DNA from: Nocardiopsis suaedae
GTDB taxonomy: Bacteria > Actinomycetota > Actinomycetes > Streptosporangiales > Streptosporangiaceae
Reading direction: 5' to 3'
NCBI RefSeq assembly: GCF_027706745.1
Contig: NZ_JAQFWP010000063.1
Location: 1-43,565, forward strand
DNA length: 43,565 nt
Below, in pieces: positions 16,917-23,840 of this stretch (its first letter is position 1; each line of letters begins with the position of its first letter). Position numbers and translations under genes: made by a program. The notes under the pieces were generated by a model, which was given only the letters and a program-made list of their open reading frames with translations, was not told the origin of the DNA and searched no databases.

Positions 16917-19145
16917 TCAGGCGGGCCGCCGTGCCAGCCGCAGCGCGCGCTCCACGATCGCTTCGCCCACCTCGGCGGTGAGAATGGACTCAGGGTGGAA
17001 CTGCACCGCCCACCTGCGCTTCTCCGGGTCCTCAATGGCCATGACGACGGATTCGGGCCCGTCCTCGGTCACCGCGGTCACCCGGTAGCCCGCCACCTTC
17101 TCCGGTGTGGAGTAGACCGAGTGGTAGCGCGCGGCCTGGAAGGCCTCCCCCTCCCCGAGGGCACCGAGCAGCTCCCCGCCGGTCACGCGCACCCGGCCCG
17201 GTTTGCCGTGCACCGGCTCCTTGAGGGTGAGCAGCTCCCCGCCCGCGTGTTCGACCATGGCCTGCAGTCCCAGGCACACGCCGAAGACCGGCAGCGACCG
17301 CTGCTCAAGGGCGTCGAGGAGCGCGTCGGTGTCGAAGTCCGACGGCAGGCCGGGTCCGGGCGAGAGCACGGCCAGGTCGGGCGCCATCTCGTCCAGCAGC
17401 GCGGGGTCGAAGCCGTAGCGGACCGTGGTGACCTCGGCCCCGTGCCGGCGGAAGTAGTCGGCCAGGGTGTTGACGAACGAGTCCTCGTGGTCGACCAGCA
17501 GGACCCGCATGCCCTCCCCCGCCGGGGCGGCGGGCGCGGCCGGGGCGTCCTTCGGGGCGCGCGGCCCCTGGTCCTCCTGGACCTCCTCCTCGACGTCCTT
17601 CAGGGTCTCCAGCAGCGCCCGCGCCTTCAGGAAGGTCTCCCGCTCCTCGGCATCGGGGTCGGAGTCGTAGAGCAGGGTCGCCCCGACCCGCACCGTCGCC
17701 ACTCCGTCGCGGATCTGCGCGGTGCGCAGCGTCAGCCCCGTGTTCATGGAGCCGTCGAAGCCGATGACCCCCACGGCGCCGCCGTACCAGCGGCGCGGCG
17801 AGGTCTCATGGCGCTCGATGAAGCGCATCGCCCAGGTCTTCGGGGCGCCGGTGACGGTCACCGCCCACATGTGGGTGAGGAAGGCGTCCAGCGCGTCGAA
17901 CTCGGGCCGCAGCACCCCTTCGATGTGGTCGACCGTGTGGATCAGCCTGCTGTACATCTCGATCTGGCGGCGGCCGATCACCCGCACGCTGCCCGGTTCG
18001 CACACCCGGGACTTGTCGTTGCGGTCCACGTCCGTGCACATGGTCAGCTCCGACTCCTCCTTGAGAGAGGACAGGAGCGCGCGGATGTTGTCGGCGTCGC
18101 CGAGCGGGTCGTCCCCGCGCTGGATGGTGCCGGAGATGGGGCAGGTCTCGACCCTGCGGCGGCCGTCGGAGCCGGTGCCCACGCGCACGAACATCTCCGG
18201 CGACGCCCCGACCAGGTACTCCCCTTCACCGAGGTTGAAGAAGAACTCGTAGGGGGCGGGGTTGCGCTCGCGCAGCCGCTCGTAGAAGCGCGCGGGCGAG
18301 GAGCAGGGCCCGTAGGTGCGGTGCCCGGGGACGACCTCGAACAGGTCGCCCCTGCGGAACCGCTCCTTGGCCTCGGCCACGATCGCCGCGTAGGAGCCGG
18401 GTTCGGGCTGGCCGGGCACCTGCGCCGGGACGACCTCGGGGGTGGGCCCGGTGGTGCGCGGCAGGCCGTCGGTGGTGGACGGGCCGTGCCCGCCGGTGCC
18501 GGGGACGGTGAACTCGTAGGTGTAGCGGAAGCAGGTCTCGCGCTTGCGGTCGTGCACGATGACCGCGTCGGGCAGGTGCAGGACCAGGTCGCGGTCGTCG
18601 GGGTCGCGCTCCTGCACCCGCTCCACCGGCTCGAACTGGAAGGCCAGGTCGTAGCCGAACGCCCCGTACAGGCCCAGGTTGGGGTCGGCGTCGGAGGAGA
18701 AGGCGGCGACCAGCGAGCGCAGCACGGTGAAGACGCCGGGGCGGCGGCTGCGCTCCTCCTCGGTGAAGAAGACCCGGGGGTCGGGTTCGGGGACGGCGAC
18801 GGCCGCCGTCGCCCCGTCGGGGCCCTCGGCTGCCACCGGGCCGTGCTCGGCCAGTGCGGCGGCGACGGCCGGCAGCAGGACGCGCCCCCGGTCGTTGAGG
18901 GCGGTCGCGCTCACCCTGCGGCCGCGCGCGGCGATCTCCAGGCAGGGGTCGACGTAGCCCAGGTGCCACCGGCTGTAGCGCCCCGGGTACTCCATCCCGG
19001 AGGAGAGCACGCCGCCGCGGCGCCTCTCCACGGACTCGACGAGGCCGGTGAGCGCGGCGGGGTCGCAGGGGGCCGCGGTGCGGCGGACGGCGATCCCGCC
19101 CGCGGTGGTATAGGCGGCGGGTCGGGCGTCGTTGCTGGGTTCCAC
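16917..19145 (-). CDS. trpEG: Fused anthranilate synthase TrpE-TrpG
   Basis: It converts chorismate and glutamine to anthranilate, the first step of tryptophan synthesis. The 742-residue product joins both subunits. The N-terminal ~510 residues are the chorismate-utilising domain, with ETCPISGTIQRGD, ELTMCTDVDRNDKSRVCEPG and TVTGAPKTWAMRFI. An Ala/Pro/Asp linker follows, then a class I glutamine amidotransferase from about residue 546 (MRVLLVDHEDSFVNTL) with the nucleophile in GVCLGLQ (Cys624) and the QFHPES histidine-glutamate pair near the end. Fused TrpEG is known in rhizobia and some actinomycetes. The GTG at 19145 is chosen for its AAGGA a few bases upstream; the longer open frame runs back through the attenuator. 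The Trp-Trp leader peptide and hairpin upstream indicate attenuation control. Confidence 0.95.
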   Translation of the reverse strand: MEPSNDARPAAYTTAGGIAVRRTAAPCDPAALTGLVESVERRRGGVLSSGMEYPGRYSRWHLGYVDPCLEIAARGRRVSATALNDRGRVLLPAVAAALAEHGPVAAEGPDGATAAVAVPEPDPRVFFTEEERSRRPGVFTVLRSLVAAFSSDADPNLGLYGAFGYDLAFQFEPVERVQERDPDDRDLVLHLPDAVIVHDRKRETCFRYTYEFTVPGTGGHGPSTTDGLPRTTGPTPEVVPAQVPGQPEPGSYAAIVAEAKERFRRGDLFEVVPGHRTYGPCSSPARFYERLRERNPAPYEFFFNLGEGEYLVGASPEMFVRVGTGSDGRRRVETCPISGTIQRGDDPLGDADNIRALLSSLKEESELTMCTDVDRNDKSRVCEPGSVRVIGRRQIEMYSRLIHTVDHIEGVLRPEFDALDAFLTHMWAVTVTGAPKTWAMRFIERHETSPRRWYGGAVGVIGFDGSMNTGLTLRTAQIRDGVATVRVGATLLYDSDPDAEERETFLKARALLETLKDVEEEVQEDQGPRAPKDAPAAPAAPAGEGMRVLLVDHEDSFVNTLADYFRRHGAEVTTVRYGFDPALLDEMAPDLAVLSPGPGLPSDFDTDALLDALEQRSLPVFGVCLGLQAMVEHAGGELLTLKEPVHGKPGRVRVTGGELLGALGEGEAFQAARYHSVYSTPEKVAGYRVTAVTEDGPESVVMAIEDPEKRRWAVQFHPESILTAEVGEAIVERALRLARRPA

Positions 19146-19219
19146 GGGCGGTCCTTCATCGCGCTGGGTGGGCTCGAGGCCGCCGCGCCGCCTGTCCGGG
19201 GCCGCGCCGTGCACGCGAT

Positions 19220-19244
19220 GCGACCGCCGTCCGGGGGCGGTCGC
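19220..19244 (-). terminator. trp attenuator hairpin
   Basis: A perfect 9-bp inverted repeat (GCGACCGCC and GGCGGTCGC) with a seven-base loop lies between the leader peptide stop and the trpEG start. It has no T tract, as is common for actinomycete terminators. Its position suggests the terminator arm of a tryptophan attenuator; the competing antiterminator pairing is not worked out here. Confidence 0.6.
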
Positions 19245-19280
19245 CGTGGCCTGTGGAAAGGGCTGAACTCGGAGCGCCGC

Positions 19281-19334
19281 CTAGGAGCGGCGCCACCACT
19301 GCTTGAGCGTTCGGGTGGTCTCCGGGTTCCGCAT
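19281..19334 (-). CDS. trpL: trp operon leader peptide with tandem Trp codons
   Basis: A 17-residue open frame reads MRNPETTRTLKQWWRRS, about 135 bases upstream of trpEG on the same strand. Two adjacent tryptophan codons near its end and a perfect hairpin 36 bases after its stop are the classic layout of ribosome-mediated attenuation: stalling at scarce Trp-tRNA would change folding of the downstream RNA. There is no Shine-Dalgarno; a TACACT -10 hexamer ends only seven bases before the ATG, so the transcript is probably leaderless, as reported for trpL in rhizobia. Confidence 0.75.
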   Translation of the reverse strand: MRNPETTRTLKQWWRRS

Positions 19335-19341
19335 GTGCCGA

Positions 19342-19347
19342 AGTGTA
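19342..19347 (-). promoter_or_regulatory. Candidate -10 box for the trp leader transcript
   Basis: TACACT on the minus strand is a good -10 hexamer, seven bases before the leader ATG, placing the start site at or next to the A of ATG. No convincing -35 hexamer is visible at 16-19 bases. Confidence 0.45.
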
Positions 19348-19533
19348 GCGCGAGTGCGGCCGTGATGGGGAGCACCGGGCGTTCGGCCGGGGAGGAACCG
19401 TGGAGAAAAGCGGGAGGGATGATGCGGCGCGGGGCGGCGGGAAGGCACGCGCGCGCACGCCGTGGTAGGGTGTCCCCTCCGAAAGAACGAAACGGGCCAC
19501 ACTCGTCCACTCAATATGGAGTGTACCAAGGCA

Positions 19534-21960
19534 ATGGAGCAGAGTCAAAGCGTGGGCCACAACCCCCTCGCCGTGTCAATCCGCGCCGAGCAGGACCGCG
19601 TCTCGGCGCTCTACGGTCACCTCGACGCCGAGCGCGCGCACGCGGCCGACACCTTCCGGCGCGCCCAGCGCGCGGGCGGCAGCGGGTACGGCGCCCTGAT
19701 GGATCGGGAGGCGAGCGTCGACGAGCAGGCGCGCCGCCTCACCCGCCTCGAATCGGTCGAGGAAGGGCTGTGCTTCGGACGCATCGACCTGCACGGCGGC
19801 GACGGCGCCCCAGGGGAGACGCTGTACATCGGCCGCATCGGACTGCGCAACGGCGACCGGGAGGTCGCCCTGGTGGACTGGCGCGCCCCGGCGGCGCGCC
19901 CCTTCTACTCGGCGACCCCCTCCACCCCCTCCGGCCTGGCCCGCCGACGCCACCTGTACACCCGGCGCCGGACGGTGATCGGCCTCGACGACGAGGTCTT
20001 CGACCTGGAAGGACTGAGCGACGACGACCGGAGGTCGCTGGTCGGCGAGGCCGCGCTGATGGCGTCCCTGCGCGCCGGGCGCACGGGCCGCATGCACGAC
20101 ATCGTCTCCACCATCCAGAGCGAGCAGGACCGGGTGATCCGCTCGTCCCTGCAGGGGGCCCTGGTGGTCCAGGGCGGGCCGGGCACGGGCAAGACGGTGG
20201 CCGCGCTGCACCGCGCCGCGTTCCTCCTGTACACCCACCGCGATCTCCTGGAGCGGCGCGGCGTGCTCGTGGTGGGGCCCAACCCCGTCTTCCTGCGCTA
20301 CATCGGCCAGGTGCTCCCCTCGCTCGGCGAGACCGACGTCGTCATGACGACCGTCGGCGGCCTCTTCCCGGGGGTCCAGGCCGAGGAGGGCGACGGGCAC
20401 CGCGCCGCCACCGTCAAGGGGTCCCTTCGGATGGCGGCACTCGTCGAGGGGGCGGTGCGCGACCGCCAGCAGGTGCCCGAGGGCGGGTTGGAGGTCACCG
20501 CCTCGGGGACCGACCTGTTCGTCGACGAGGACGTCTGCCGCACCATCCGCGACCGCGCACGCGAGCTGGGCGTCAAGCACAACGCCGCGCGCACGTTCTT
20601 CGCCAACGAGATGCTCACCGCCCTGGCCCAGGACCAGCACGACGTGCTGGAGAACTCCATCCGTGAAGCGGAGGAGGCGGCCGCCTGGGACGGCGCCTTC
20701 AAAGGGGTTCCCGAGCTGGAGGACCCCGACGCCCCGCTGTGGACGGAGGAGGACCTGCAGTCGGCCCGGGAGACCCTCTGGGAGGACACCGCGGTACGAC
20801 AGGCGATCGACGGGCTCTGGCCGGACCTGACCCCTGAGGCGCTGATCGCCGACCTCCTCAGCGACGCCGACCGGCTGGCCGCCGCGGCCCGCGAGGCCGC
20901 GCGCATCTCCCCCTCCGACGCCTTGGAGCAGGAGGAGCTTGGCGCGCTGGTGCGCCCGGCCGGGTCCGCGTGGACCGTCGGCGACGTCCCGCTGCTGGAC
21001 GAGGCGGCCGAGCTCCTGGGGGACGACGGTTCGGTCCGACGCGCGCGCAAGCGGGCCGAGGAGCGGCGCCGCCAGGAGGCCGAGCGCTACGCCGAGGGCG
21101 TGCTGGAGGTGACCGGCCTGTCGGAGCAGCGGACCGCCGACGGCGACCTGGTCGTGGACGCCGACATGCTCTCCGAGCGCAACCGCTACGACGGGCCCGA
21201 GCGCACCACCGCCGAGCGCGCGGCGGCCGACCGCACGTGGGCCTATGGGCACGTCATCGTGGACGAGGCCCAGGAGCTGTCGGAGATGGCCTGGCGGACC
21301 GTCATGCGGCGCATCCCCACGCGCTCCCTGACCGTGGTGGGCGACGTCGCCCAGACCGGCAGCGCGGCGGGCGCGTCGTCGTGGACGTCGATGCTGGAGC
21401 GCCACGTCGGCTCGGGGCTGCACGAGGAGCGGCTGCTGGTGAACTACCGGACACCCGCCCCGATCATGGAGGTCGCCGCCGCCGTGCTGAAGGAGGTCGC
21501 CCCCGGCCAGGACCCGCCGGAGTCGGTGCGCGAGGGCGGTGACGCGCCGCGGGCGGTGCGGATCGCCCCCGGCACGTGGGAGGAGCGGCTGCCCGGCGTG
21601 GCCGAGGAGGAGGTGCGCGCCGTACAGAGCGGCGGGGGCGGCGACCCCGACGGGGTGGCCGGCCGCGTCGCGGTGATCGTGCCCGACGCCCGGCACGCCG
21701 CGTTCGCGGCGCTGCTGCCCGAGGCGGAGTCGCAGGCCTCCCCCGAGGTGCTGGACGCCCCGGTCGCGGTGCTGACCTGCACGCAGGCCAAGGGGTTGGA
21801 GTTCGACGCGGTGGTGGTGGCCGCCCCGGACGAGATCCTGGAGCAGTCGCCCCAGGGCGGGCGCGACCTGTACGTGGCGGTCACCCGCGCCACGCGGCGC
21901 CTGACCGTGCTGCACGAGGCGGACCTGCCCGGGATGCTCGGGGGACTGTCCCCGGCCTGA
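19534..21960 (+). CDS. helD: HelD/HelR-type RNA polymerase-remodelling ATPase
   Basis: This is a superfamily 1 helicase-like motor that binds RNA polymerase and releases stalled complexes; actinobacterial relatives (HelR) also displace rifampicin. The 808-residue product opens with the HelD N-terminal coiled segment (IRAEQDRVSALYGHLDAERA). It continues with the YIGRIGLRNGDREVALVDWRAP domain, Walker A GGPGTGKT (214-221), the long HelD-specific insert, VIVDEAQELSEMAWRTVMRR (Walker B), VNYRTPAPI, and a C-terminal CTQAKGLEFDAVVV/YVAVTRATRRL pair. I chose the ATG at 19534, with AAGG four bases upstream, over an in-frame ATG at 19516 that has no ribosome site. The rifampicin-associated element found before some helR genes is not visible. 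It diverges from the trp operon. Confidence 0.92.
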   Translation: MEQSQSVGHNPLAVSIRAEQDRVSALYGHLDAERAHAADTFRRAQRAGGSGYGALMDREASVDEQARRLTRLESVEEGLCFGRIDLHGGDGAPGETLYIGRIGLRNGDREVALVDWRAPAARPFYSATPSTPSGLARRRHLYTRRRTVIGLDDEVFDLEGLSDDDRRSLVGEAALMASLRAGRTGRMHDIVSTIQSEQDRVIRSSLQGALVVQGGPGTGKTVAALHRAAFLLYTHRDLLERRGVLVVGPNPVFLRYIGQVLPSLGETDVVMTTVGGLFPGVQAEEGDGHRAATVKGSLRMAALVEGAVRDRQQVPEGGLEVTASGTDLFVDEDVCRTIRDRARELGVKHNAARTFFANEMLTALAQDQHDVLENSIREAEEAAAWDGAFKGVPELEDPDAPLWTEEDLQSARETLWEDTAVRQAIDGLWPDLTPEALIADLLSDADRLAAAAREAARISPSDALEQEELGALVRPAGSAWTVGDVPLLDEAAELLGDDGSVRRARKRAEERRRQEAERYAEGVLEVTGLSEQRTADGDLVVDADMLSERNRYDGPERTTAERAAADRTWAYGHVIVDEAQELSEMAWRTVMRRIPTRSLTVVGDVAQTGSAAGASSWTSMLERHVGSGLHEERLLVNYRTPAPIMEVAAAVLKEVAPGQDPPESVREGGDAPRAVRIAPGTWEERLPGVAEEEVRAVQSGGGGDPDGVAGRVAVIVPDARHAAFAALLPEAESQASPEVLDAPVAVLTCTQAKGLEFDAVVVAAPDEILEQSPQGGRDLYVAVTRATRRLTVLHEADLPGMLGGLSPA

Positions 21961-21961
21961 C

Positions 21962-21988
21962 CGGTCGGCGCGGTCGGCGCGGTCGGCC
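21962..21988. repeat. Three 9-bp tandem repeats after helD
   Basis: The nonamer CGGTCGGCG occurs three times in tandem (third copy ends GCC), beginning two bases after the helD stop codon. No function is evident. A similar 9-bp array follows the acyl-CoA dehydrogenase stop at 35483. Confidence 0.7.
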
Positions 21989-22114
21989 GGGACGCCCCGG
22001 GCGACCGCGTCCGTTCGGCCCGGCGAGCCACTGCCGTCAGCGCCGCGTAACCCCGGGCGGGAAACCTGTCTGATCCAGCGCCGTCCCTTCCCGGCCCCTT
22101 TCCGGGAGGGGACA

Positions 22115-22723
22115 GTGACAGGACGACCCGACGGGGGCCGACACGTGACGCCATCGACCGACCACAGCACCGTCCACATCCTGCGGCACGGGCAGAGCGC
22201 CTTCAATGCGGTCTTCGACCAGACCGGGCGCGACCCGCTCCTCTTCGACGCGAAGCTGACGCCGATGGGAGAGGCGCAAGCGGCGGCGGCCGCGGACGGC
22301 GTGCGCCGCCTGGCGCCCGAGCTGGTCGTCACCTCGCCCCTCACCCGGGCCGTGCAGACGGCGCTCCTGGTGGCGGGCGGCCTCGATGTGCCCATCGTCG
22401 TGGAGCCGCTGCACCGCGAGCACCTGGGCAACAGCTGCGACATCGGCCGCCCGCCGCGCGCGCTGGCCGGGGACTTCCCCGGGCTGGACTTCGGCCACCT
22501 GCCCGAGACCTGGTGGTACTCGGGCGAGCCGGACGAGCGCGGCGTCCCGGTGGAGCCCGAGGACGTGCTGCGGGAGCGCGTGGCGGCGTTCACCGACTGG
22601 GTGGAGCACCGCCCGGAGCGGTCGATCCTGGTCGTCGGCCACGCGGTCTTCTTCAGCCGCCTGGGCCACCCGAACATGCACAACGCCGAGCTACGCGAGT
22701 GGCGCGTTCCCGCCAGCGTCTGA
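22115..22723 (+). CDS. Histidine phosphatase family protein (phosphoglycerate mutase-like)
   Basis: This is a phosphatase of the histidine acid phosphatase/phosphoglycerate mutase superfamily, 202 residues. The catalytic core is visible: RHGQS with Arg24 and nucleophilic His25, Arg78 in SPLTRAVQT, Glu102 in HREHLGNSCDIG, and the second histidine His176 in VVGHAVFF. Substrate specificity cannot be read from sequence. The GTG at 22115 is preferred because GGGAGGGG lies just upstream; a second GTG at 22145 is possible and would remove ten residues ahead of the conserved core. The Shine-Dalgarno can pair with CCC-rich sequence at 22085-22094, which might dampen translation. Confidence 0.88.
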   Translation: MTGRPDGGRHVTPSTDHSTVHILRHGQSAFNAVFDQTGRDPLLFDAKLTPMGEAQAAAAADGVRRLAPELVVTSPLTRAVQTALLVAGGLDVPIVVEPLHREHLGNSCDIGRPPRALAGDFPGLDFGHLPETWWYSGEPDERGVPVEPEDVLRERVAAFTDWVEHRPERSILVVGHAVFFSRLGHPNMHNAELREWRVPASV

Positions 22724-22937
22724 CCCCTCCGACCAGGCCCGTGGGGGCGGACGCTCGGGCCGGCCCCGGCCATAGAGCACGAATGTCTGCATTAGTGCCC
22801 GTTCGGGAAGTCAGAGCCGTTCGTTGACGGCGGCGCTGGACGGTGGCCTCGCAGCGAAGGGCGGGATCGTCGCGGCGTGTGACCACCGCGCGGTCGCGAT
22901 CGGGCCGACGAGCGGCGGTGATAGGGCTCGACGTCGC

Positions 22938-22953
22938 GTAATACACGTATTAC
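22938..22953. promoter_or_regulatory. Palindromic operator/promoter of the toxin-antitoxin pair
   Basis: A perfect inverted repeat (GTAATAC, two-base centre, GTATTAC) ends nine bases before the antitoxin ATG. Its right arm contains TATTAC, a plausible -10, so a repressor bound here would cover the promoter. The antitoxin has no Shine-Dalgarno, in keeping with a leaderless transcript starting at or near the ATG. Confidence 0.65.
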
Positions 22954-22962
22954 CCTGATCGC

Positions 22963-23292
22963 ATGTCCAAGGTGCGGATCAGTATCAGTCTCGAATCGGA
23001 CCAGGCCGAGCGGATCAGGTCCCATGCGGAGCGCGCCGGGATGGACGTCTCCGGCTACATGGTCAACGCCGCTACGCTGCAGATGGCCGAGGCCGAAGCG
23101 GCTGAAGCCGAGTTCGCGGCCGTCGACGCCCTGATCGCCGAGGCCGAGGGGCAGGCTGCAGAGGACCACGAGCCGGTCAAAGTCGACGACGGCGCCCTGT
23201 CCGCGGATGAGCGCCGTGCGGTCGATGAGGCCTTGAGCCTCGTATACGGCGTTGACGACGCAGCTCACCGCGACCGCGGCGACGCGGCGTGA
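22963..23292 (+). CDS. Ribbon-helix-helix antitoxin (VapB-like)
   Basis: A 109-residue acidic protein whose first ~45 residues (MSKVRISISLES, then QAERIRSHAERAGMDVSGYM) fit a ribbon-helix-helix DNA-binding domain: a short strand followed by two helices. The glutamate/alanine-rich remainder is typical of a toxin-binding tail. Its stop overlaps the GTG of the PIN-domain gene (GTGA), the usual translational coupling of type II toxin-antitoxin pairs. A palindrome covering the putative promoter just upstream suggests autoregulation by this protein. The partner and the operator make the assignment firm even though the sequence family is not named. Confidence 0.82.
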   Translation: MSKVRISISLESDQAERIRSHAERAGMDVSGYMVNAATLQMAEAEAAEAEFAAVDALIAEAEGQAAEDHEPVKVDDGALSADERRAVDEALSLVYGVDDAAHRDRGDAA

Positions 23293-23774
23293 CCCCTCGG
23301 GTCCCCGTGTACGACACGGGGATGCTCATCGGTTTGGCCGCTCGCAAGGCGAAGGCCGTCCGGCTGCACCAGGGCCTGGCTGGAACCCCGCATCGCGCTG
23401 TGGTCCCCGGCCCCGTCCTCGCCCAGGTGTGGCGCCCGGACCCGGCGACCGTGCACGCCATGAGCGCGGTGCTCAAGGAGTGCACGGTTCCTCAGGCCTG
23501 TTCATCTCCGACCGCGCTGCGCCCCACAGCGGCGGGACAGGTCGAATGCATCGCCTGCACGACCGCGCCCGACATCGCCGACTGGAGGCGCATCGGAGCC
23601 GTATTGGGCAAAGCGGACCTTCCCGCGAAGAAGAGACCGGACGCAGTGGACGCCATCGTCGTGTGGACTGCGGTGAAGCACCGAAGCGCGGTCGTGTTCA
23701 CCAGCGATCCCGGGGACATCGGGGCCTATGTCGAAGCGATCGGCGCCGAAGACGTGCACACCGTCACGGTATGA
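23289..23774 (+). CDS. PIN-domain ribonuclease toxin (VapC-like)
   Basis: This is a putative RNA-cleaving toxin of 161 residues. Conserved PIN acidic residues are in place: Asp9 in VYDTGML, Asp118 and Asp121 in DAVDA, and Asp140/Asp143 in FTSDPGD. The segment VVPGPVLAQVWR is the usual one in the actinobacterial branch, with Gln rather than Glu. The middle (about 66-95) is cysteine- and threonine-rich and looks looser than relatives I remember; because conserved blocks on both sides stay in one frame I do not call a frameshift. The GTG start overlaps the antitoxin stop. It is convergent with the STAND-like gene downstream. Confidence 0.85.
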   Translation: MTPRVPVYDTGMLIGLAARKAKAVRLHQGLAGTPHRAVVPGPVLAQVWRPDPATVHAMSAVLKECTVPQACSSPTALRPTAAGQVECIACTTAPDIADWRRIGAVLGKADLPAKKRPDAVDAIVVWTAVKHRSAVVFTSDPGDIGAYVEAIGAEDVHTVTV

Positions 23775-23840
23775 CGCCTACGGAGGGGCGCCGGGGCCTA
23801 CTCGCGCTCAGAGCGCCCGCGACCGCTCGTGCCACGGCTC

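Noticed and set aside
19516-19533. Alternative helD start at 19516
   Set aside because: There is no Shine-Dalgarno before this ATG, whereas AAGG precedes the one at 19534.
16815-20666. Open frame of 1283 codons on the plus strand
   Set aside because: It runs antisense through trpEG and then out of frame through the N-terminal half of helD; no family resemblance.
23450-23600. Possible frameshift in the PIN-domain gene
   Set aside because: The middle looks unusual, but the conserved blocks before and after stay in the same frame with no interrupting stop, so the gene is taken as intact.
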